This document shows, one piece after another, positions 9,143-14,094 of a DNA stretch of 14,851 bases; positions within the stretch are counted from its first letter, which is position 1, and every line of letters begins with the position of its first letter. A program made the translations under genes and the position numbers. The notes below the pieces were generated by a model. It had not been told where the DNA came from. It did no database searches and was given only the letters and a program-made list of their open reading frames with translations. Source of the stretch: Lentisphaerota bacterium (GTDB lineage: Bacteria; Verrucomicrobiota; Kiritimatiellia; JAAZAB01); assembly GCA_016182435.1 (NCBI GenBank), contig JACPGN010000163.1:1-14851 (forward strand), written 5' to 3'.

Positions 9143-9295
9143 GGCCGCCTGATGGTGCGCCAGGGCCTGCCCGAGCTCGGCCAGGGCTCAGCCGAGCGTT
9201 ATTTCGGTTGCGGTCCGGGTATCGCCGACGTGAACCCCAAACAGGTTACGATCCTGGTGGATTCCGCCGAACCCGAAAGCCAGCCCAAGGCGTGA
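9143..9295 (+). pseudogene. 3' fragment of atpC (duplicated tail of epsilon)
   Basis: This copy of the last 50 codons and stop of atpC starts at the codon for Gly in GRLMVRQGLPELGQG. It differs by three bases, including GAG to GPG in the Cys-Gly motif region and a silent change near the end. The reading frame is preserved but has no start of its own. The preceding nadC fragment does not read into it in the atpC frame. It is a relic of the tandem duplication. Confidence 0.93.
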
Positions 9296-9296
9296 A

Positions 9297-9558
9297 GCCC
9301 CCCACCACTTCATGTAGCCGCGGCGGTGACGCCGTGGCCGCGTAGCATCCGCCTTAGCGGACTCGTGCTTCGTAGCGACTCTTCTACGCCCTGCGTAGCG
9401 GCTTCGCAGAGCAGGGAGGCTACTTCGCAGAGTAGCATCCGCAAGGGCGGATCATGCCTAAGGCAGACCCGCCTATGGTGGGAAGTCCCCGGCATTAGCC
9501 CGCCACGAATCTGCGCGGTGCAATGGCGACTTGCGGTAGTGGATATCGGGCCATCCTT
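9297..9558. repeat. Gene-free spacer rich in extragenic palindromes
   Basis: No convincing gene is present between the atpC fragment and attC-like site 4. The start (9312-9339) matches the reverse complement of 1948-1975 at 27 of 28 bases. Then GTAGCATCCGC occurs twice (about 9342 and 9432), each time within a small hairpin (TCCGC-ctta-GCGGA and ATCCGC-aagg-GCGGAT). CTTCGCAGAG also occurs twice. A further palindromic phrase, GGCAGACCCGCC, lies near 9462-9473. The whole resembles several repeat elements inserted next to each other. Confidence 0.6.
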
Positions 9559-9627
9559 GCATAACGTCCGCGTTCTCCGTTTGCGAACCAGCCAGGGTGA
9601 GCAATACAGAGCGACGCGTTGTTCGGC
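9559..9627 (-). other. attC-like site 4 (ends the frameshifted secreted-protein cassette)
   Basis: On the - strand, R'' GCCGAAC (9627-9621) and R' GTTATGC (9565-9559) flank paired inner arms AACGCGTCGCTCTG and CGGAGAACGCGGAC, which pair with one bulged base. R'' is the perfect complement (7/7) of the box that opens this cassette (TTCGGC at site 3). It is the last site of the second array. The next box expected downstream (GCATAAC on the - strand) is not found. Confidence 0.75.
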
Positions 9628-9630
9628 CCT

Positions 9631-9941
9631 CTATATGTCTTGTTCTTCGTCCGCAAGCGTTTGAGTAATGTCCCGCAAGATAAAACGGACTCTCACTTTT
9701 TCCATGGGGAGTGCGAGCGAGACCCGGAAAAGGTGTGGCGTGATCTCATGACTGGTGCCCCTGAGCGCGAAATTATGTGGAGGACCGAATTCGTCCGGTC
9801 GCACATCCTTCTTGTCCGTGCCAACCAAGACGAGCAGTGTTGCCTTCTTGCTCACCGAGAAGGCCTCCGGAATCTTGTATTGGTCGCGAACACTGCCATC
9901 GGAAGGACCATCGCACACAGCAGGATTGCAATTGTCCTCAT
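9631..9941 (-). pseudogene. Frameshifted secreted protein (integron-like cassette gene)
   Basis: From ATG 9941, 19 bases after the GTT core of site 3, the frame encodes a clear signal peptide (MRTIAILLCAMVLPMAVFA). It then closes at 9852 after a total of 29 codons. A second frame one base off continues from about 9890 to the stop at 9631 (YKIPEAFSVSKKATLLVLVG, then LRDITQTLADEEQDI). Joined by a single-base shift near 9885-9895, they would give a secreted protein of about 103 residues that ends four bases before attC-like site 4. I recognise no family. The shift may be a real mutation or an assembly error. Confidence 0.6.
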
Positions 9942-9953
9942 CTCTATTCTCTG

Positions 9954-10062
9954 GCCGAACGGCGAGCTGAGCCGAGCGGCCGGTTCCGGCCACGCGCAGC
10001 GTGGACGGGAGGTCCGCGAGCCCGGCGGCTGCCGGGCGAGAGCTTCCGATGCTTGGTTCGGC
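9954..10062 (-). other. attC-like site 3, long form (109 bases)
   Basis: Perfect seven-base ends on the - strand, GCCGAAC (10062-10056) and GTTCGGC (9960-9954), enclose arms and at least four stacked hairpins, such as GGCCGG/CCGGCC, CCACGC/GCGTGG and GCCCGGC/GCCGGGC. R'' matches the complement of the opening box of this cassette at 7/7. Such long sites resemble the larger attC variants of chromosomal integrons. It begins six bases after the stop of the preceding gene. Confidence 0.8.
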
Positions 10063-10067
10063 AAGGC

Positions 10068-10634
10068 CTATTCTTTGATGGAGTTCAGAAACTCAGTATG
10101 TTCTTTGACGACATTTTCCCAATACGGCCGGTTGTTTTCCTTAAGGAAACTAAGCGTCTTTTGAAATCGCCGTTTAAATTCCAGTGTAGTTTCCCGCGTT
10201 CCACCTTCCGGAAGATCATCGCCGTGGGCGGCCCTGTACATAACCGGGCCGAAGACCATCCACATCTTTTCCGTATGGCGATTGTAACGACGGTCACCAT
10301 TCCATGTCCGTCGTGTTTTTTCTTTTAAATACATGAGTACGAGATCATTCGGGTCGTCGGAGCGCAGACCCGGAACGTACGCGTAATCGTTTATGTAGCC
10401 TGTAAGTTTCAGGTATTCTCCAACCTGGAGAAATGATTGCATGCCATTACCGACTACGTTTGGATATACGTTGGTGTGGTTGTCAATCGGCCATTGATCA
10501 AACGCACAAATAATCTGTTTTTGGCAATGCCGGAGCGGATCTGGAGGATGCCGGTATAATTCGATGCCGACAACAAGCCCAATGATGCCAAACACGACTG
10601 CAAGGATTTTAATCGCAACAAAGACGGATTTCAT
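10068..10634 (-). CDS. Hypothetical membrane-anchored protein (integron-like cassette gene)
   Basis: A 188-residue protein with one N-terminal membrane helix (about 5-26, VAIKILAVVFGIIGLVVGIE). The rest is a soluble, presumably extracytoplasmic domain with two nearby cysteines (HCQKQIIC) and the stretch YAYVPGLRSDDPNDLVLMYL, then WMVFGP. The C terminus is charged and helical. I do not recognise a characterised family. No ribosome-binding site is visible. A leader of about 100 bases separates the start from the core of attC-like site 2. The stop lies six bases before site 3. Base composition is AT-richer than in the flanking chromosomal genes. Confidence 0.75.
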   Translation of the reverse strand: MKSVFVAIKILAVVFGIIGLVVGIELYRHPPDPLRHCQKQIICAFDQWPIDNHTNVYPNVVGNGMQSFLQVGEYLKLTGYINDYAYVPGLRSDDPNDLVLMYLKEKTRRTWNGDRRYNRHTEKMWMVFGPVMYRAAHGDDLPEGGTRETTLEFKRRFQKTLSFLKENNRPYWENVVKEHTEFLNSIKE

Positions 10635-10733
10635 TTGATCAGGATTCTCAGGAAAGCCGGTGACTCTACTTCTACTGTTGTTTGCGACGCCTAAACTGCA
10701 TTGGCCATTGCCGCAACACCGCCAGTCATGCCT

Positions 10734-10807
10734 GCCGAACGTCCAAAATGAGCGGTTTTTGGAAGCCGCAAAGCGGCCAAAAAAAACGGTCTATTGAGTG
10801 GTTCGTG
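10734..10807 (-). other. attC-like site 2 (ends the SmpA/OmlA-like cassette)
   Basis: On the - strand, R'' CACGAAC (10807-10801) and R' GTTCGGC (10740-10734) flank arms that pair as ACCGTTTTTTTTGG with CCAAAAACCGCT, plus an inner hairpin GGCCGC/GCGGC. R'' matches the complement of the cassette's opening box (CCCGAAC) at 6/7. The R'' box and the stop codon of the cassette gene overlap. Confidence 0.7.
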
Positions 10808-11213
10808 ATTCTGCATTTGCGATTTCGTTTGTTTCTTCTGGTTCTTGCCATGACGCGAGTCGGTCTTCATCATCAAAATAGACAACATAAGCCTTCGGAT
10901 GAACCTGGCCAAACAAAGAGAAACCTATGGTCCAGTTGTATTCCCATCTTTCATTTGTCTTGTATTCATCGCCACCGATTGAGAAAGACCCTGGCCCCCA
11001 TTTGACCGATGAATCACCGAGCAGGCTGATGACCTGCTCCCTCGTCATTCCCTTTTCCAATTTGCTCCAACCGGAGAGTGTGACTTTTGTCGTGGGGCCT
11101 TCTTCGAACAGGTGGATGGCGAAGAAATACTTGAAGTAGATGAATCCTGCCAAGCAAGCAAAGAGGACGATGCCCGCCATACTGCCAAGGATCCATTTGG
11201 TCTTCTTCTTCAT
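10791..11213 (-). CDS. SmpA/OmlA-like membrane-anchored protein (integron-like cassette gene)
   Basis: A 140-residue protein with an N-terminal lysine cluster, one membrane helix (about 7-31, WILGSMAGIVLFACLAGFIYFKYFF) and a domain resembling SmpA/OmlA (BamE-like). The pattern is LEKGMTREQVISLLGDS, a central WEYNW, then AYVVYFDDEDRLASW. In that family the fold binds or stabilises envelope proteins. Here the partner is unknown and the anchor is a helix, not a typical lipobox. It starts eight bases after the R' box of attC-like site 1. The last codons extend into site 2. Confidence 0.72.
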   Translation of the reverse strand: MKKKTKWILGSMAGIVLFACLAGFIYFKYFFAIHLFEEGPTTKVTLSGWSKLEKGMTREQVISLLGDSSVKWGPGSFSIGGDEYKTNERWEYNWTIGFSLFGQVHPKAYVVYFDDEDRLASWQEPEETNEIANAESRTTQ

Positions 11214-11220
11214 CTCATTT

Positions 11221-11282
11221 CCCGAACGATACGCCTCACTTTCGACGCGATTAGCGACGTAAAGTTGGGGCGTTTGTTAAGC
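11221..11282 (-). other. attC-like site 1 (ends the 189-residue secreted protein cassette)
   Basis: On the - strand, R'' GCTTAAC (11282-11276, a full match to RYYYAAC) and R' GTTCGGG (11227-11221) flank the arms ACGCCCC and GAGGCGT. The order R''-L''-loop-L'-R' and the 62-base length are those of a classical attC site. R'' matches the complement of the cassette's opening box (GCTAAAC) at 6/7. Confidence 0.8.
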
Positions 11283-11374
11283 TCTTTGAATCATTTCGTC
11301 GTCTTCAGAGGGACATCATTGGTTGTGACGGCCTTAATCACAACCGCAGCGGGCGGCGAAAACCAACCACCCAG

Positions 11375-11944
11375 TTATTGGCTCCGGTCCTTCTTTCCGA
11401 ATTCCTGCCCAAGTAGGTCTTCTGGCTTCATGCCTCGGAATCGGAGCGTGATCATTCGAACGACTACGGTGTCGGCAGTTTCGTCCTTCGTCCGTTCCAT
11501 CGTCCCGCACACGTGCACAAGAACCTGCTGTTTGCCGCGAGCAAAGACCCGCAACCAGTCGCCGCCACAGTTCGTGAACTCGACCCCGAGAATGCCCCGG
11601 CCTTCCGTCCATCCCGCCGTCTTTAATACTTGAGTGAAGAAATCAGCGATCTTCTGACCAGGTTCGGTCGCCTCGAATCGAACAAAGGGCAGCCGCTCGG
11701 ACACGAAGGGGTCGGCCAGTTCCTTGCGTGCGTCAGAAATCAACGCTCCAAGCTTGGCAGCAACATCCTCCGTGTTTGTTGAGCCGAAAGACTGCTTCAT
11801 CTGGTCAAGCGGGCACGCGACGCCTCTCTCCACCAGACGGCTGCCTGGAAAGATAAACGAAGCCCCTTTCACGTCGGAACTTGGAGCCGCAAAGCAGGCG
11901 GCTGCAAAAGCGAGGAGAATGCCAATTGTCTTTACTGTCTTCAT
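11375..11944 (-). CDS. Hypothetical secreted protein (integron-like cassette gene)
   Basis: A 189-residue protein with a strong signal peptide (MKTVKTIGILLAFAAACFAAP, cleavage near residue 20). The mature part includes FIFPGSRLVERGVACPLDQM, a central helical region and a C-terminal beta-rich part (LVHVCGTMERT, VVVRMITLRFRGMKPEDLLG). Two or three cysteines could form a disulfide in the periplasm. I recognise no family. It is the first gene of array 2 and starts 13 bases after the core GTT of element B, without a ribosome-binding site. About 90 bases of untranslated sequence separate the stop from attC-like site 1. Confidence 0.75.
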   Translation of the reverse strand: MKTVKTIGILLAFAAACFAAPSSDVKGASFIFPGSRLVERGVACPLDQMKQSFGSTNTEDVAAKLGALISDARKELADPFVSERLPFVRFEATEPGQKIADFFTQVLKTAGWTEGRGILGVEFTNCGGDWLRVFARGKQQVLVHVCGTMERTKDETADTVVVRMITLRFRGMKPEDLLGQEFGKKDRSQ

Positions 11945-11952
11945 TTTGCTAA

Positions 11953-12020
11953 GCTAAACAAACGCTATGCATACATCTGTCTAATACCATTAGTATTGAT
12001 GTCTACATAGTATGTTGTAT
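11953..12020 (-). other. Array-start recombination element B (attC/attI-like)
   Basis: Second copy of element A. On the - strand the order is ATACAAC (12020-12014), arm CTATGTAGACAT, inner hairpin AATAC/GTATT, arm ATGTATGCATAG, spacer CGTTT and GTTTAGC (11959-11953). Relative to A, a G-C pair in the arm has become T-A by changes on both sides, and a C-A mismatch has become C-G. Pairing is therefore kept while sequence drifts, which suggests the fold matters. Confidence 0.55.
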
Positions 12021-12021
12021 A

Positions 12022-12049
12022 TTGACGCTACTTGCCCCCGTGCTATTAC
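12022..12049 (+). promoter_or_regulatory. Candidate nadC promoter
   Basis: TTGACG (12022-12027), a 16-base spacer and TATTAC (12044-12049) lie about 126 bases before the nadC start. They fall inside the segment identical in both repeat copies. No other good -35/-10 pair on + is evident here. The prediction is by eye. Confidence 0.4.
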
Positions 12050-12068
12050 AAGTTTGCCTCGGAAATAG

Positions 12069-12097
12069 AATATGAATACGATTCCGTCAAGTGACAA
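12069..12097 (-). promoter_or_regulatory. Candidate cassette promoter, copy B (Pc-like)
   Basis: On the - strand TTGTCA (12097-12092), a 17-base spacer and CATATT (12074-12069) point toward the 189-residue cassette gene. Both boxes are conserved in copy A. It would give the array a shared promoter at its start, as in integrons. Confidence 0.3.
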
Positions 12098-12174
12098 GCC
12101 TAAAGTTGGACAAAATGCGCCGGTGGACCAAGCGCGAAGCGTCGAGAATTAAAGCCCAGGGTGTAAAGCGGACT

Positions 12175-13053
12175 ATGAGCCCGACGACTCGAAACTGGCA
12201 GCGGTCTTTGCCCGCCGGCTACCTGCCCACGATACTGCGCGCGCTGATCCAGCGCGCGCTGCGCGAGGATATCGGGTCGGGCGACATTACCAGTCGCGCG
12301 CTGGTTGCTCCAGCGCGCTGCGTAACCGCCGTGATCGTTGCCCGGCAAGCGGGCATTCTCTGCGGCGGGACTATTGCCGCGCGCATCTTCCGCGCGCTTG
12401 ACTCCGCCATTCGCGTTCAGGTCCTTTGCTCCGATGGTCGGCGCTTCCGAAAGAATCAAGGGCTGTTGCGCATCACGGGCAAAGCCCGCGCGATCTTGGC
12501 GGGCGAGCGCACTGCGCTCAATTTTCTCCAGCGCCTGACCGGCATTGCGACCCTGACGGCGCAATTCGTTGAACTGGTCAAGCCTTATGGCCCGCGCATT
12601 CTGGATACGCGCAAGACCACGCCGGGGTGGCGCGCGCTGGAAAAATATGCCGTGCGCTGCGGCGGGGGAACCAATCACCGCATGGGTCTTTATGACCAGG
12701 TGCTGATTAAGGATACCCATCGCCGGCTTTTAGGTCGGCGCGGCCTGGCTGAGGCCGTGCGCACCGCGCGCCGCCGTTGCCCGGGTGCGCCCATCGAGGT
12801 GGAAGTGGAAACTCTGTCGCAATTTAAGCAGGTCCTGGCGGCCCGGCCGGATTGGATTCTGCTGGACAACATGTCGCCGGCGCAACTGCGGCGTTGCGTG
12901 CGTTTATGCCGTGGCCGCGCGCGGCTGGAAGCCTCCGGCGGAATTACGCTGGCCAATGTCAAGGCGGTGGCCGCGACGGGCGTCCAGGCGATTTCATTGG
13001 GCTGCCTGACCCATTCCGCGCCGGCGGCCGATCTATCGCTCGAGATTCTTTAG
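12175..13053 (+). CDS. nadC: Nicotinate-nucleotide pyrophosphorylase (quinolinate phosphoribosyltransferase)
   Basis: A 292-residue enzyme that converts quinolinate and PRPP to nicotinate mononucleotide and CO2 in de novo NAD synthesis. Family motifs are clear: LREDIGSGDITSRAL (about 29-43), ERTALNFLQRLTGIAT (111-126), ILDTRKTTPGWRALEKYAV (142-160), RCGGGTNHRMGLYDQVLIKD (161-180), ILLDNMSP and EASGGI. The usual KDNH motif reads KDTH here. I chose ATG 12175 because typical NadC proteins have only a short lead before the EDIGSGD motif. An upstream in-frame GTG (12091) would add a basic segment inside the duplicated promoter region. Its 5' end exists twice (see 9102-9142). Confidence 0.95.
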   Translation: MSPTTRNWQRSLPAGYLPTILRALIQRALREDIGSGDITSRALVAPARCVTAVIVARQAGILCGGTIAARIFRALDSAIRVQVLCSDGRRFRKNQGLLRITGKARAILAGERTALNFLQRLTGIATLTAQFVELVKPYGPRILDTRKTTPGWRALEKYAVRCGGGTNHRMGLYDQVLIKDTHRRLLGRRGLAEAVRTARRRCPGAPIEVEVETLSQFKQVLAARPDWILLDNMSPAQLRRCVRLCRGRARLEASGGITLANVKAVAATGVQAISLGCLTHSAPAADLSLEIL

Positions 13054-13104
13054 CCCGTCCCAGGCAATGGCGCGCTTCTATCACACGCAACTACTTTGGA
13101 GATT

Positions 13105-13236
13105 ATGATGAATGGGGAAGATGAAACTACGAAACACGCCAAAGGCGCGAAAATTGCAGCCAAGGTGCTGTTAATCGAACATGAGTGGTTTGTTAATCAG
13201 TTTCGCGTAATTCGCGCATTTCGCAGTGGAAAGTGA
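13105..13236 (+). CDS. Possible 43-residue peptide in the nadC-birA spacer (doubtful)
   Basis: ATG 13105 (or 13108) follows TTTGGAG, a fair ribosome-binding site, and opens 43 codons (MMNGEDETTKHAKGAKIAAK at the N terminus, RAFRSGK at the end). However, much of the frame coincides with a phrase-like repeat at 13123-13228. A translated repeat by chance is at least as likely as a real gene. No family is recognised. Confidence 0.2.
   Translation: MMNGEDETTKHAKGAKIAAKVLLIEHEWFVNQFRVIRAFRSGK
13123..13228. repeat. Phrase-like inverted repeat in the nadC-birA spacer
   Basis: The left half has GAAACTACGAAACACGCC and GCGCGAAAA. The right half has GTTTCGCGTAATTCGCGC and ATTTCGCAG, which is roughly its reverse complement in wording. 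It resembles in style the spacers at 4669-4750 and 5759-5851, but with different words. The nadC-birA spacer (253 bases) also holds the palindrome at 13251-13276 and a doubtful small ORF. Confidence 0.5.
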
Positions 13237-13250
13237 TAGCTGAGCAGTAA

Positions 13251-13276
13251 CTATCACACTTTATAAAGTGTGATAG
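13251..13276. promoter_or_regulatory. Perfect 26-bp palindrome upstream of birA, candidate operator
   Basis: The arm CTATCACACTTTA is followed directly by its exact reverse complement. The half-word CTATCACAC recurs at 13078-13086, just after nadC, and a variant AAGTGATAG at 13231-13239. The palindrome lies 31 bases before the birA start. Repeated half-sites suggest a dimeric regulator binding site. A hairpin terminator or attenuator is the alternative, but no T-run follows. Confidence 0.45.
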
Positions 13277-13306
13277 AAGCATTTTCGGGATTGTGAAGGG
13301 AAAGTC

Positions 13307-14035
13307 ATGCAACGACGCCAGCAGAAAATAAGGTGGGCGCTGAGAGACTGCCGCCTGGGATGCCCCTTGCTACTCCTCAAAGAAGCGCCATCCACGAATG
13401 ACGTGCTCAAGGCGCGGGCTGAGAAAGGGGCGCTGGAAGGCCTTGCCGTGGTGGCCGAAAGCCAGACGCGCGGACGGGGCCGAAACGGCCGGGGTTGGCT
13501 GTCTCTGCCGGGCAAGGGCGTGTACATGTCGGTACTGCTGCGACCCAACTGGCCGGCCACGGACGGCGTTTTTCTGAATATCTGCGCGGCGCTGGCGGTC
13601 GCGCGGGCTTTGGAAAAGTTGTTGCGTGGAGTCCGGCTCAAATGGCCTAATGACATCATCCTCAACGGCCGCAAGGTTGGCGGCGTGCTGGTTGAGCCGC
13701 GCATCCGGCGCGCTGTGATCGAATTTGCCGTGGTGGGGATAGGGATTAACGTGCGGCACCGCAAGCCGGATCTTAAGCCATTGGGCCAGGCTTTGGCCAC
13801 GTCGCTGCGCCTGGAAGGCGTGCGCGTGGACTGCGACCAGGTCTTGACGCGCGTGCTCAAGGAACTGGAGATCTGCTACAGCATGGCGCGCCAGGATGAT
13901 AAAAGCCGTATTCTGCAGGAATGGGCCTTGCGCCATGAACAGCAATCTAAGCAAACGCCCAACGCTCAACCCCGCGAGACGCGGGGCAAGCATGGAATTT
14001 ATCCCGCGCTGCGCGGGACGCCGAACGTCGAATGA
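13307..14035 (+). CDS. birA: Biotin-protein ligase, catalytic domain with replaced C terminus
   Basis: A 242-residue protein that activates biotin with ATP and attaches it to biotin-dependent carboxylases. Catalytic motifs are all present: PSTND (28-32), AESQTRGRGRNGRGW (50-64, the biotinyl-AMP loop), GVYMSVLLRP (71-80), LKWPNDIILNGRKVGGVLVE (111-130) and GIGINV (144-149). It lacks the N-terminal DNA-binding domain, so it should not be a repressor. Residues from about 211 onward (QSKQTPNAQPRETRGKHGIY and after) do not resemble the small C-terminal domain of this family and are encoded by extragenic repeat sequence. The domain may be lost or frameshifted. An AAGGGA ribosome-binding site supports the start. 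Confidence 0.92.
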   Translation: MQRRQQKIRWALRDCRLGCPLLLLKEAPSTNDVLKARAEKGALEGLAVVAESQTRGRGRNGRGWLSLPGKGVYMSVLLRPNWPATDGVFLNICAALAVARALEKLLRGVRLKWPNDIILNGRKVGGVLVEPRIRRAVIEFAVVGIGINVRHRKPDLKPLGQALATSLRLEGVRVDCDQVLTRVLKELEICYSMARQDDKSRILQEWALRHEQQSKQTPNAQPRETRGKHGIYPALRGTPNVE

Positions 14036-14087
14036 AAAACGGCGAAAAACACAACAACTGTGAACTCTGAACCGTGAACCCGGAACC
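13957..14087. repeat. Extragenic repeat overlapping the 3' end of birA
   Basis: The words CCCAACGCTCAA and CCGAACGTCGAATGAA flank two perfect hairpins, CCCCGCG-aga-CGCGGGG (13970-13986) and TCCCGCG-ctg-CGCGGGA (14002-14018). Then come near-tandem words GTGAACTCTGAACC and GTGAACCCGGAACC. The style matches non-coding spacers elsewhere in the window, yet the first 80 bases are translated as the birA tail. Confidence 0.6.
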
Positions 14088-14094
14088 ATGTGCC

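Larger units (their letters stand above)
11957..12213. repeat. Direct repeat, copy B (upstream of functional nadC)
   Basis: Partner of 8884-9140. It marks the right end of tandem unit 2. It includes the array-start element, candidate promoters in both directions and the first nadC codons. Confidence 0.95.

Noticed and set aside
8949..9152. A 67-codon frame through repeat A, parallel to an upstream GTG extension of nadC (12091)
   Set aside because: The shared basic peptide arises because the nadC leader is duplicated. Differences between copies include a non-conservative Arg/Trp change, and there is no ribosome-binding site.
7653..9627. CRISPR array as an explanation of spaced repeats
   Set aside because: The sites differ in length and core sequence, the intervals hold genes of 400-780 bases, and no cas gene is present.
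8884..12213. Repeats A and B as the ends of a transposon or insertion sequence
   Set aside because: They are direct, include nadC codons, and enclose no transposase. The linked duplication of the atpC 3' end shows a tandem duplication instead.
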